Virus record (IMG/VR): IMGVR_UViG_3300037189_018651
Span: 1-64,000 of that record
Strand: one strand, 5' to 3'
Source: a virus
DNA: 64,000 nt
In this document: positions 8,297 through 17,590 of the stretch, in pieces
Layout of the letters: every line of letters begins with the position of its first letter
How positions within the stretch are numbered: the first letter of the stretch is position 1
Made by a program: the position numbers and the translations under genes
The notes under the pieces: model-generated
What the model saw: the letters and a program-made list of their open reading frames with translations, nothing else
Told to the model about the DNA's origin: nothing
Databases searched by the model: none

Positions 8297-9946
8297 TTAA
8301 GCCTCACACGATGCACAAGTAAGAATTGAACGAGCAAGCTCTTGCGCAGGATTTGCTGAACGCTGATAATAAAGTGATTTAATACCTTGTTCCCAGGCAA
8401 AGATAAGAAGCTCATTAACATCCTTCGGTTTTGTATTAGGTGGAATCATTACGTTTAATGATTGACCTTGATCGATATACTTCTGTCTAGCAGCAGCTTG
8501 AATAATAATCTCTTTTTGTGAAATCTCACCAAATGTCTTGAATACGTCCTTCTCTTCCTGAGTTAGAAAATCAAGATGCTGCACTGAACCGCCCTTAATA
8601 AGAATTGACTTCCAAGTATCATCATCATCTTTACCCTTCTCTTTAAGAAGCTTTTTAAGATAAGGATTTCTAAATGTAAACTTACCCTTAGCTAAATCCT
8701 TAACAAAGTAATTACTATTAAGAGGTTCGATAGAAGGACTGACCTGTCCGAGAATAAAAGAAGAAGATGTTGTAGGAGCAACTGCTAATGTAGTTGTATT
8801 ACGACGACCGTACCCTTTAAGAAGAGGTGCTTCGCCGTATTCTTTAGCTAATGCTTCAGAAGCAAGATCTGCTTTTTCTCTAATAAATTTCCAAATCTGA
8901 TTGTTAAGCATTTTAGCGCCCATTGATTCAAACCCAATCATCTTAAGCTGAAGAAGAGAATGCCAACCAAGAATACCAACACCTAGAGCTCGCTGATTAA
9001 TAGCAAAGTTTCTAGGATGCTCCATAAACTTCATACCTTCTGTCTTATTAATAAATTCAGTCATTACTGAATCTAAGAAATATACTAAAGTTTCTACAGC
9101 ATCTGTATCCTTCCATTCATCCCAACGCTCAAGATTAAGAGAAGAAAGATCACAGACAAATGACTCTTCAATACCGTTTGAAAGCATAATCTCAGTACAA
9201 AGATTACTATGATTAATCTTCAGACCTTTATCTTTATAAACTTTAGGTGCCTGGTTATTAGCATTATCTGTAAAGAAGATATAAGGATAACCGGACTCAA
9301 AACGCTTCTTAATAACTAATCCCCAAATAGCACGCTTATCTTTATCACCTGCAATCATGGATTTCATCCATTCGTCAGATACGCATACACCTATTGATAA
9401 GTTCTGAATATCATCGCCTTCTCCGCGAATCTTTAAGAACTCTTCAATATCTGGATGATCAATAGGAAGATAAGCAGCAAATGAACCACGACGAACATTA
9501 CCTTGGGAGATATAATTTGTAAGAGATTCAAAAACTGATAACTGATGATGTACACCAGTTGCCTCACCGCCAGAAGAGATAGGAGCACCACGATGGCGAA
9601 TAGCCCCAAAGTACCCAGATGTACCTCCACCAACTTTAGACATAACACCTACTTCAGCAACTTTATATAGAATATCATCCATGTCGTCATTGACATACGA
9701 ACCAAAACAGGAGATAGGAAGACCACGAACACGGCCAAAGTTAGACCAGATAGGAGATGCTAGAGAATAGAAACCTCTGTGCATATAATCTTCAAACTTA
9801 TCTGCAAAACCAGGAAGATTAAGATAATGCTCAGCTTTTTCAGCAATATCTCTTATACGTTGTTCGGCGGTTTCTCCTTCTACAAGGTAACCTCGACTGA
9901 GAAATTTTCTCGAGTCTTTATTAAGCCAATAGATGTCTTTGTTCAT
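8297..9946 (-). CDS. nrdA: Ribonucleotide reductase large (alpha) subunit
   Basis: The class I alpha subunit reduces ribonucleotides to deoxyribonucleotides for phage DNA synthesis. Catalytic elements are all visible: Cys80 in PISCFGS, Asn248/Cys250/Glu252 in NLCTEI (radical-bearing Cys and proton-relay residues), Cys265 in FVCDLSSLNL as the redox partner of Cys80, and C-terminal Cys544/Cys547 for reactivation by glutaredoxin or thioredoxin. At 549 residues it is much shorter than E. coli NrdA (about 760) and lacks the N-terminal ATP-cone, so it may escape dATP inhibition. It is encoded 40 bases after nrdB in the same minus-strand operon. No intein or intron is seen. Confidence 0.95.
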   Translation of the reverse strand: MNKDIYWLNKDSRKFLSRGYLVEGETAEQRIRDIAEKAEHYLNLPGFADKFEDYMHRGFYSLASPIWSNFGRVRGLPISCFGSYVNDDMDDILYKVAEVGVMSKVGGGTSGYFGAIRHRGAPISSGGEATGVHHQLSVFESLTNYISQGNVRRGSFAAYLPIDHPDIEEFLKIRGEGDDIQNLSIGVCVSDEWMKSMIAGDKDKRAIWGLVIKKRFESGYPYIFFTDNANNQAPKVYKDKGLKINHSNLCTEIMLSNGIEESFVCDLSSLNLERWDEWKDTDAVETLVYFLDSVMTEFINKTEGMKFMEHPRNFAINQRALGVGILGWHSLLQLKMIGFESMGAKMLNNQIWKFIREKADLASEALAKEYGEAPLLKGYGRRNTTTLAVAPTTSSSFILGQVSPSIEPLNSNYFVKDLAKGKFTFRNPYLKKLLKEKGKDDDDTWKSILIKGGSVQHLDFLTQEEKDVFKTFGEISQKEIIIQAAARQKYIDQGQSLNVMIPPNTKPKDVNELLIFAWEQGIKSLYYQRSANPAQELARSILTCASCEA

Positions 9947-9986
9947 GTTGTATCTATTATTTTAATCTAAAAATCTTAGACAACAA

Positions 9987-10958
9987 CTAGAATAAATCAT
10001 CTTCAGAGAAAGATTGTGATTTCTTGGAGTACTCTACCGGACGACTATGAAAAAAGTCAGTCATGTTGTTACCCAATAACTCTTCGTTAAACCACATTGT
10101 CTTTTTAACAAGCTCTTTATCAGTCTCAAAGGTTTCAGGGAAACCAATACCCTTTAAAGATTCGTTAATTCGATCTTTAATAAACTCTTTGAGAACAGGC
10201 GCAGTGAGTCCATCTTCTTGAATACCGTTAACCATCCAGTCAACAATCTTAGCCTCGGACTTATAAGCTTCTTGAGCTTCATGAAGAATACGCTCTGTAA
10301 GCTCTTCATCAAACAATTCAGGGTATTCTTCTCTGATGGTATTAATAATCTTTGTACCAACAAGTCCATGAATATTCTCTTCGTTACGAGTGTACTTTAC
10401 TTGTTGATCAGTATCCTTGAGAACGTTTTTATGACGAGCAAACCAATTGATAACATAGAATTGACTCATTAGAGAAACATTCTCAACGAGAAGCGTAAAC
10501 AAAATAATAGCATATAGATACTGCTTCTTTGAGTCCTTGTAAAACTTGTGAGTATACTTGCGAAGATACTTCACACGACCTTCAATCCAGTCGAGCTTTA
10601 GATTCTCTTCAAATACATCCTCTAAACCAAGAACGGAAAGAAGTCTTTCATAAGCATTGTTATGAATAACTTCTGTATTAGCCATAACATAACCAAGATC
10701 CTGAAAACAAGGCTGAGGAAGATTCTCTCCTAACTTAGCCCAAAAAGTTTTAACAGCAATTTCAATCTGCCCGATAGCTGAAAGTGTACGAATAATAATC
10801 TCTCTTTCTTGTTCAGTTAGATTTACTTTGAATTGTTGAACATCAGACTTAAAAGAGAATTCTTTATCAGTCCAGAATCCATTATGCATCGACTCAATGA
10901 ATTCGTCGGTCCATTTATAATTGTTGGGTTTACGGGAGATTTGTTCGTCGAATATCAT
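9987..10958 (-). CDS. nrdB: Ribonucleotide reductase small (beta) subunit
   Basis: This 323-residue ferritin-like protein generates the tyrosyl radical used by NrdA. Metal ligands and the radical site follow the class I pattern: Glu66 (in place of the usual Asp), Glu96 and His99 with Tyr103 (spacing E-x2-H-x3-Y as in E. coli), Glu159, and Glu194 with His197. The C-terminal FSEDDLF tail fits the peptide that docks into the alpha subunit. It is promoter-proximal in the nrdB-nrdA operon. The 88 bases upstream contain a possible sigma70-like element and no late octamer, as expected for an early or middle gene. Confidence 0.95.
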   Translation of the reverse strand: MIFDEQISRKPNNYKWTDEFIESMHNGFWTDKEFSFKSDVQQFKVNLTEQEREIIIRTLSAIGQIEIAVKTFWAKLGENLPQPCFQDLGYVMANTEVIHNNAYERLLSVLGLEDVFEENLKLDWIEGRVKYLRKYTHKFYKDSKKQYLYAIILFTLLVENVSLMSQFYVINWFARHKNVLKDTDQQVKYTRNEENIHGLVGTKIINTIREEYPELFDEELTERILHEAQEAYKSEAKIVDWMVNGIQEDGLTAPVLKEFIKDRINESLKGIGFPETFETDKELVKKTMWFNEELLGNNMTDFFHSRPVEYSKKSQSFSEDDLF

Positions 10959-11004
10959 AAAATTTTAAAAGTACTTATAGGTTGCAAGACATAGTCCGAG
11001 TGTG

Positions 11005-11032
11005 TTTATACATTGTATTTTCATTTTGCTAA
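11005..11032 (-). promoter_or_regulatory. Possible sigma70-like promoter for nrdBA
   Basis: On the minus strand TTAGCA (11032-11027), a 16-base spacer and TATAAA (11010-11005) lie about 47 bases before the nrdB ATG. Weaker match than the other early-type promoters. Confidence 0.35.
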
Positions 11033-11046
11033 GTTTCTACTTAGAC

Positions 11047-11595
11047 TTAGCGTTTCTTCTTAGGTTTATTACCTCCACCTGGTTTACTGTCATCCCATTT
11101 ATTACCACCAGGTAGCTTTACGTTTGTATTCTTAAGATTAACTTCAGCCTTAAGATCGTTCGTTTCTTTGGTTTTTATTTCCTTAGGACCGTGAATATCA
11201 CTCTTTCTCTTTAAACTATTAGGTACTGGTCCGCGGTTGATACCGTCTTCCATAAGTTCAAGTACTTCAATAGGTACTGTCATAGGTGTACGATAGAGAC
11301 CAGGAGCGTATTCAACAATAATATCAGCAAAAATCTTATCAGGTGATTCAGTACCTCCACGATAATTTTGTGTAGTTGTTGGATATACACTCTTTAACGA
11401 AGAAATTCTTAAATTTAAATCAAAATTTTCATTCGAACAGGATTTTACAAGCTCAACAAAGCTAGCTGCCTTATCTTTAAAGAATTCATGACGAAGAGCA
11501 TCGTTACGAAATCTAACTCTATCGCCAATTAGGTAACCACCTTGCTGATATCTCTCTAGAAGATTTTCAAATAAAATATTAAATTTAGGATCCAT
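11047..11595 (-). CDS. Conserved phage protein of unknown function
   Basis: A 182-residue protein. I chose the start at 11595 (MDPKFNILFENLLERY) rather than an upstream ATG at 11685, which would overlap the divergent gp25 gene and the late octamers. The N-terminal 130 residues look folded (YLIGDRVRFRNDALRHEFFK, LNLRISSLKS). The last 50 residues are Lys/Gly/Asn-rich, disordered and basic, ending KPKKKR. Similar proteins seem to occur beside baseplate genes in marine T4-like phages, but I cannot name a function. A late octamer lies 17 bases upstream on this strand. Confidence 0.65.
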   Translation of the reverse strand: MDPKFNILFENLLERYQQGGYLIGDRVRFRNDALRHEFFKDKAASFVELVKSCSNENFDLNLRISSLKSVYPTTTQNYRGGTESPDKIFADIIVEYAPGLYRTPMTVPIEVLELMEDGINRGPVPNSLKRKSDIHGPKEIKTKETNDLKAEVNLKNTNVKLPGGNKWDDSKPGGGNKPKKKR

Positions 11596-11612
11596 AATTG
11601 CTGTTGTTATAT

Positions 11613-11620
11613 TATTTATG
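11613..11620 (-). promoter_or_regulatory. Late-type promoter octamer CATAAATA (minus strand)
   Basis: Upstream of the minus-strand gene at 11595 (17 bases), back-to-back with the plus-strand element for gp25. Confidence 0.5.
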
Positions 11621-11629
11621 GTCTTCTTA

Positions 11630-11637
11630 ACTAAATA
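11630..11637 (+). promoter_or_regulatory. Late-type promoter octamer ACTAAATA
   Basis: Lies 11 bases before the gp25 ATG. It is a weaker match than TATAAATA. Confidence 0.4.
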
Positions 11638-11648
11638 ATAGTGTAGAA

Positions 11649-12161
11649 ATGGCCATAAAGATAAAAACTTTAGAACAAGTCGCAAGTACTTATACCGATC
11701 AGCAAGGCTATAATGGTGGTTCGTATGTGTACAGCGATTTAGCGCTAGATATGGAACAACACATATCTTTAAGTAACGGTTACCCGTATAAAACAGGCTC
11801 TGATATAAAAGTTGACTACGATACCCTAGCTATTCGTAATTCTATAACAAATCTCTTCAATACCCTGCCAGGACAGAGATTTTTATTCCCTGATTATGGT
11901 TTAGATTTAAGACAACATCTTTTTACACAAATCACACAATCTAACGCTTTAGCTATTGGCAGCCAAATACTAAATGTAATTACAAAATACGAACCTAGAG
12001 TTAGTGTCGTTAACGTTAATGTTGAAGCTGATCCTGATCACAATCGTTATAATATTAGTATAATCTTAAATTTCCCAACATTAAATACTACTGATACAGT
12101 AAATTACATTCTTAATACTAAGAATCAAAACTTTACAATCATACCATCTAAAAACTTATAA
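11649..12161 (+). CDS. 25: Baseplate wedge subunit gp25
   Basis: This 170-residue protein carries the gp25/IraD-type fold found in contractile tails and type VI secretion baseplates. The diagnostic EPR motif is at residues 115-117 (KYEPRV). It is preceded by AIRNSITNLFNTLPGQRFLFPDYGLDLRQHL, split here as AIRNSITNLF and LPGQRFLFPDYGLDL, and followed by the paired beta strands of the family. It nucleates sheath assembly on the baseplate wedge with gp6. The gp6 gene follows three bases downstream, the standard T4-like order. Confidence 0.92.
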   Translation: MAIKIKTLEQVASTYTDQQGYNGGSYVYSDLALDMEQHISLSNGYPYKTGSDIKVDYDTLAIRNSITNLFNTLPGQRFLFPDYGLDLRQHLFTQITQSNALAIGSQILNVITKYEPRVSVVNVNVEADPDHNRYNISIILNFPTLNTTDTVNYILNTKNQNFTIIPSKNL

Positions 12162-12164
12162 TAA

Positions 12165-13967
12165 ATGGCAACTACACCGCAAAACCCTTACGATATACCA
12201 GCTGGAGGCTATATGGCCTTCGACGCAATGTCTCTAAGACAGCTTATTATCGATCGATTAAACGAACAAGGAACATTTACTGATCAAAACTTTGTCGGTA
12301 GTAATCTTGCATCAATTATAGATATAGTAGCATACTCGTACAATACTCTAATTTACTATCTCAATAAGACAAGTACTGAATCTATGTTTAGTGAAGCACA
12401 GCTTTACGAAAACATGAACCGCATTGTTAAGCTTATTGATTACAAACCTATCGGTTATCAAACATCAACATTAACGTTTAATGCATCAGCAAATTCCTCA
12501 AACGGGCTCGATATAGGTCTATACACTATACCAAGATATTCATCAATTAAAACAAGTAATATTGCTTTTTCATTTACACAGGATGTAACATTTGCCAAAA
12601 CAAACAATTCAAATGAATTGCTTACCCAGCTCTCTCAAGACGTATTTTTATATCAAGGTAGTTATCAAGAATATCCTACATACACAGCTGCAGGGGACGA
12701 TAACGAAATTGTATTATTAGATACAGCAGGTGTATTAGTAGATCACTTTAACATTGACGTATACGTTTATTCTAATCTAAACGGTACATGGAGTCAATAT
12801 ACACCTACAAATAGTTTATATCTCGAAACAGGTACTGCTAAAAAATACGAAATTAGATTAAATGAAAATCAACGATATGAAATTAAATTTGGTAATGATA
12901 TTAACGGATTAAAACTTCGTAGCGGTGATTTAGTTGCAGTATACTACCTACAGAGCGATGGAACTAGCGGTATAGTAGGTCCGTTATCATTTAACGGTAG
13001 CAACGGTATCGTAAAACTTAATACACCTCAATTCAAAAATATATTAAGCGATATTGTAGGTAACCAGTACAATTTTTTAACAGATACACAAATTAGTCAA
13101 AATATCTTTATAACAAATAATTCAAGCTCGACTAATATACGCGCATCCCAAACAACAGATAACATCCGTGATATTGCACCTTCGAATTTTAGAAGTCAGT
13201 ATCGCCTTGTAACTACCAAAGATTTTCAAACGTTTATACAAACAAACTTTGCAAATCTTATTACCGACGTTAGAGTTGTAAACAATACCGATTACGTATC
13301 TCAATATTTACAATATTTTTATAAGCTTGGTGTTAATAACCCTAACCTAACAGATAGAGCTTTAATAAATCAGGTATTATACGCTGATAGTTGTAACTTT
13401 AACAATATATATCTAGTTGTTGCACCTCGCGCTACCAACACAACATTTAACTATTTAGCACCTGCACAAAAACAGTTAATAAAATCATCATTATCTGATA
13501 CTGCTTTAACAACAGCTGAGATTGTCTTTATTGACCCTGTTTACAAAGCTGTTAGTATCGGTATAGCAAATCCCGGTAAGCTGTTATACCCTGCAGGAGA
13601 TCAATCCTGTATTCAATTACAAGTTAAGCAGTTACCTAATTCTTTACGTAATAAGCAAGCCATTGCAAACGACATTCTAAATATTTTTACAAATTATTTT
13701 AGCAATCTAAGATTATCATTAGGTATGACACTCGATGTTAGAGGCTTAACACAAGAAATTTTAGCTGTAGATGGTGTACAAACATTTTACACGGCCCGTA
13801 CAGACGTTCCTGATGTTAAAGTTGAAGGACTATCTATATATGTCTGGAACCCTAACTATCCTTATCAGGATGCCATATCAACATCAAACAACGTCTCGTT
13901 AAATTATTTTGAATTTCCTTACTATAATAATCTCAATAATATAACTAATTACATTGTTATAAATTAA
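12165..13967 (+). CDS. 6: Baseplate wedge subunit gp6-like (J-type)
   Basis: A 600-residue gp6/baseplate-J-type protein that forms the ring linking baseplate wedges. The N-terminal region has the typical sequence DRLNEQGTF, then GSNLASIIDIVAYSYN and a helical LYENMNRIVKLIDYKPIGYQT stretch (quoted in parts), used by gp6 proteins to dimerise. A beta-rich middle contains NQRYEIKFGNDINGLKLRSGD, typical of J proteins (FGDgv.G..p..G). The C-terminus is LysM-like mixed alpha/beta. It follows gp25 by three bases and is read in the same late operon. Confidence 0.88.
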   Translation: MATTPQNPYDIPAGGYMAFDAMSLRQLIIDRLNEQGTFTDQNFVGSNLASIIDIVAYSYNTLIYYLNKTSTESMFSEAQLYENMNRIVKLIDYKPIGYQTSTLTFNASANSSNGLDIGLYTIPRYSSIKTSNIAFSFTQDVTFAKTNNSNELLTQLSQDVFLYQGSYQEYPTYTAAGDDNEIVLLDTAGVLVDHFNIDVYVYSNLNGTWSQYTPTNSLYLETGTAKKYEIRLNENQRYEIKFGNDINGLKLRSGDLVAVYYLQSDGTSGIVGPLSFNGSNGIVKLNTPQFKNILSDIVGNQYNFLTDTQISQNIFITNNSSSTNIRASQTTDNIRDIAPSNFRSQYRLVTTKDFQTFIQTNFANLITDVRVVNNTDYVSQYLQYFYKLGVNNPNLTDRALINQVLYADSCNFNNIYLVVAPRATNTTFNYLAPAQKQLIKSSLSDTALTTAEIVFIDPVYKAVSIGIANPGKLLYPAGDQSCIQLQVKQLPNSLRNKQAIANDILNIFTNYFSNLRLSLGMTLDVRGLTQEILAVDGVQTFYTARTDVPDVKVEGLSIYVWNPNYPYQDAISTSNNVSLNYFEFPYYNNLNNITNYIVIN

Positions 13968-13975
13968 TACTTTAT

Positions 13976-16900
13976 ATGGTTACGCCTCCTATTAGTATAT
14001 ACTCAACATCACTTACAGGTGTTCCTCAATTATCAGGAGACGTATATGGTACTGTTTTTTATTTTAACGGTCCTACATATACGAGTATTTCCGCGTATGA
14101 CCCTAATGTAAAACAAGTTATATGGAATTTCGGTGACGGTAATATTGCATACGATACATTGTTCCCGTCTCATGTATATAAATTTCCAGGTATATATACG
14201 GTTACATTATCTGCTTTTGGGTATGATAATACCTATAGTACTAATACTGCGAGTATTTCTGTTGACTACGTTTATAGAGATTATATATCGTTTGCAAATT
14301 ACCCGAAACAGTTCGGTACACCCGGAGAAATTTCTCCTGAACCGTTTACTGTTAACATAATATCTGCTCAAATAAATGAACCCATTAAAGTAAAATTATT
14401 TGCGGCAAACTCTCCTTCTATACCGCTTGATTTTGCTACTGGTAAATGGAAATTCTTAACACCTACTTGGAGTTTTTACGATTTAAGTGGTAACGCCATT
14501 GATACTCTAAATATTGAAACTGTTAATCTGTATAATAAAGACGGTAACGTTGTAGCTGTTTCAGGTTCCGGTCAATTCAAATTTAGAGATGATCAAAGTA
14601 TAGGTAACCCTACAGAAAATTGCCCGTTAGTTATTATCGCTACATTGCAGACATCAGCACTACCTGTACCGCTTGAAACCAATACATACAAATATTTTAG
14701 TTATAGTAATACAACAGTAACCCGTGCTACTATTGCCTGGCAGTTCTATGATTATAAGCCTGATTATTTTAAAGTAACAGGTAATTATATTGACGGTATA
14801 TCAACAAGTAAATGGGCTGGTTACCCCATACCGGTATTAATAACCGGTCATTCAAATCTTGCAAATCGTTTTTGTTATACTGGTGTACCGACAACAAGTA
14901 GTGGTATAATTTACAATTTCCCTGTAGATAATCCTACAGGGTTATCAACAGTCTTAAATTTAGATATAATAGATCAAGATGGTAATATAGTACCTTCTGT
15001 GATTAATGTTTCTGCTACAACACCCTACACTACTGATCCTGACGCTATACATTTTCAACGTACCGATGTCAACGGGTTTGATACAGGCGGTTACGTATTT
15101 ACAACAATTACACCTGCAGCTACCGCTACTGCTGAAAACGCTACTATAGTTGCGTATACTGTTCCGAACGAAAATCCTTATTTAGCTGAATGGGATTTTC
15201 CCTACGCGGGTGGTTACGGTCCAACACCAATAGCTTGGATTTCAAATGCTGAAAATAAAAACTTATATCAAATATTATCAATGCCTTATCCTGAAGGATG
15301 TACAACTATTGATATTTACAAGAGCAACGGAACGTTAATTGATACAACAATAACTATTACAGATACTCCTTGGGTAGATACACCAGGTAATACGTTTAAC
15401 TACGGAATGTCTGGTTATTCGGGTATCTATAGTATATCGTTATTTCCGGGTGATCATACCGTTGTTGCTGCTGATGCTGAATTAGACAGATTATATCGTA
15501 TAGACACAACCGGTACAATTTTATGCTCAGTTTCACTTTCAAGTATAACAGGTATTAATAATCTCACAGCAGGTTGTACCCCAGCTTATACAAGTATTGA
15601 TAGATGCGGTAATACATGGATTACATTATTTGATACAGCATCTGTAATTAAGCTTGACTATCATTTCAATTTATCTGCTATTGCTGCTCCCTCAGGTATA
15701 CCTATAAACTATACATTTGATGCCCCTTATAATAACTTTACCGGTGACGAATTATTAAGACCGTCTATTGTTGAAACAGATTCAAATAGTAACGCTTGGG
15801 TTACATACACTCACCCTGTTTGTAGTTTACTAGTACAATATAGTCCAACAGGGGATGTACTCAACCAAATTAATCTCGGTAATACAAGTACAACACTAGG
15901 TATAGCTATTAACAAAAAAAATCAGGTATGGGTAATGGACGAAATGCATGACACGGATTTCGGTGGTTGTTTTAGACTATACGGTGACCCTAATGTTTAT
16001 TACAGTAAAGGTAGTGTTAAAGGATACGTTAATACAAAGTACACACTCTTAAGCACAGTAAGTAGCGGTCCGCCTCTAACACCTACTTGGTTTTCAAGAC
16101 CTAATAATATGTGCCTTGACAAACACAATAATATTTGGTTTACACATGGTATACGAAATATAGGTTTTATTGATAGAGCAACAGCAGCTGTATCCTCCTG
16201 GTATATACCGCCTAAAGAAACATACCCCACAGTTTACAATAATGATTTAAAATTGAGTTACCTTGACGTTAGTAAGGCGTTTTTATCATTTAATAATATA
16301 GACTCTAGTAATAATATTTTCTATTATGATAATGCTGGTGATGATGATTTTACAAATAAAGAATTAAATCCTGATTTTGCAAAAGGTTATGATGAAGAAT
16401 TAGGCGGTATAGCTGTTGACCCTTATAATCGTCTTTGGGTTATTGATTCGAAGATGAATAATGTATTTTTATTATCAGCTACACCATCTTTAGAAAAGTC
16501 AATTCGCCCTCGTTATTTTAAAATACAACCATGGACAAGTATCGGGTATCTTAATAACCTCGAAAACACTTTTACATACACCCAGACAGCCCCTCCTTAC
16601 AAATCTGCTCAAGCTACTGGAGACTGGACAGGTAATAAATGGTTTCAGAAATATGCTAATTTTACAGATACAATAAGCGGTGCATCTAACAACTTTAACA
16701 TCTATAACTTTAATAAATCGTTTGGTTTAAGAAGACTTAATGAAAGTTTTAGTACAGCAGATTATTATAAATCTCTTGCTTTACCGGATATTTTATCTCA
16801 AAATGACAAACTTTTTGATAGCTATTTAGGCGCTATGGTAGGTACTGCAGCCCCTAGCGGTTACGAAGATATAGGTCAAAAGACATACGAACGAATTGCG

Positions 16901-17578
16901 AATTTCGTACCCAATCACAGCGATGTTGATACATGTAATATAACACAATTAATGTCTCTAGCACGCTCAATGGATGTTTCAGCTATTAATTTTAGCAATG
17001 TATATCCTGCTGAAGTACAAAACATGATTGATATTGCTTCAATACCTCGTACAAAATTATGGGGTATATTAGATAGTACTCCTTTATCATCTGAAAGTAT
17101 AAACGAAAGTATGAAATATCCGTTAGATGTTAATACTGCTTTTGTAACAGCGGGTCAAAGAATATACATACAAAGTATTTACGATTCTAGACCTGTTTTA
17201 AATGTAGTACCTGTTAATACATTCTTACCCGAAGAACATCAACAACACTACCCGTTAAACCTATACCCTTCCTTTGGTTTATTGCAAAATATATCAGACC
17301 CTACAAAATACCGTTTTTATGAGTATCATCCTGTCTATTACCCTAACCCGTTACTAACGCTTAATACATTATATCCTAATTTAACAGGTGCAGCGCTATA
17401 TGCTAAATTATCTGATGTAAGCTTTAATGAACGTTTTATTGAAAGTGTTATAGATTGGAATAGTCCTTTTACAACTATTAATAGAACGCTATCTACAGCT
17501 GATGATTTATATGCTGATGGAGGTATTATAGAAAGTATGTTTAGTTACTATCTAACTAAGAATCTTATCATTAATTAA
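13976..17578 (+). CDS. Giant baseplate/tail protein with PKD and beta-propeller-like domains (gp7 position)
   Basis: A 1200-residue protein directly after gp6, where T4 encodes gp7. Residues about 40-95 form a PKD-like Ig domain (VIWNFGDGNI, then FPGIYTVTLSA). Residues about 490-835 contain at least five repeats of the pattern D-x-x-x-N-x-W-(V/I)-x-x (GNTWITLFD, SNAWVTYTH, NQVWVMDE, NNIWFTHG, NRLWVIDS), typical of NHL/SMP-30-like beta propellers. The last 250 residues are a different helical/beta region with FVPNHSDVDTCNITQL. T4 gp7 has no such propeller that I know of. It may combine a wedge anchor with a carbohydrate-binding module. Exact role is inferred. Confidence 0.55.
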   Translation: MVTPPISIYSTSLTGVPQLSGDVYGTVFYFNGPTYTSISAYDPNVKQVIWNFGDGNIAYDTLFPSHVYKFPGIYTVTLSAFGYDNTYSTNTASISVDYVYRDYISFANYPKQFGTPGEISPEPFTVNIISAQINEPIKVKLFAANSPSIPLDFATGKWKFLTPTWSFYDLSGNAIDTLNIETVNLYNKDGNVVAVSGSGQFKFRDDQSIGNPTENCPLVIIATLQTSALPVPLETNTYKYFSYSNTTVTRATIAWQFYDYKPDYFKVTGNYIDGISTSKWAGYPIPVLITGHSNLANRFCYTGVPTTSSGIIYNFPVDNPTGLSTVLNLDIIDQDGNIVPSVINVSATTPYTTDPDAIHFQRTDVNGFDTGGYVFTTITPAATATAENATIVAYTVPNENPYLAEWDFPYAGGYGPTPIAWISNAENKNLYQILSMPYPEGCTTIDIYKSNGTLIDTTITITDTPWVDTPGNTFNYGMSGYSGIYSISLFPGDHTVVAADAELDRLYRIDTTGTILCSVSLSSITGINNLTAGCTPAYTSIDRCGNTWITLFDTASVIKLDYHFNLSAIAAPSGIPINYTFDAPYNNFTGDELLRPSIVETDSNSNAWVTYTHPVCSLLVQYSPTGDVLNQINLGNTSTTLGIAINKKNQVWVMDEMHDTDFGGCFRLYGDPNVYYSKGSVKGYVNTKYTLLSTVSSGPPLTPTWFSRPNNMCLDKHNNIWFTHGIRNIGFIDRATAAVSSWYIPPKETYPTVYNNDLKLSYLDVSKAFLSFNNIDSSNNIFYYDNAGDDDFTNKELNPDFAKGYDEELGGIAVDPYNRLWVIDSKMNNVFLLSATPSLEKSIRPRYFKIQPWTSIGYLNNLENTFTYTQTAPPYKSAQATGDWTGNKWFQKYANFTDTISGASNNFNIYNFNKSFGLRRLNESFSTADYYKSLALPDILSQNDKLFDSYLGAMVGTAAPSGYEDIGQKTYERIANFVPNHSDVDTCNITQLMSLARSMDVSAINFSNVYPAEVQNMIDIASIPRTKLWGILDSTPLSSESINESMKYPLDVNTAFVTAGQRIYIQSIYDSRPVLNVVPVNTFLPEEHQQHYPLNLYPSFGLLQNISDPTKYRFYEYHPVYYPNPLLTLNTLYPNLTGAALYAKLSDVSFNERFIESVIDWNSPFTTINRTLSTADDLYADGGIIESMFSYYLTKNLIIN

Positions 17579-17590
17579 TAATAGACAACC

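Noticed and set aside
10979-11046. A 19-codon frame (MKIQCINTLGLCLATYKYF) upstream of nrdB on the minus strand
   Set aside because: Too short, with no supporting geometry. It could be a leader peptide but nothing else supports it.
11596-11685. Upstream extension of the minus-strand gene at 11047-11595
   Set aside because: It would overlap the divergent gp25 start and run through both late octamers. The internal ATG fits the promoter spacing.
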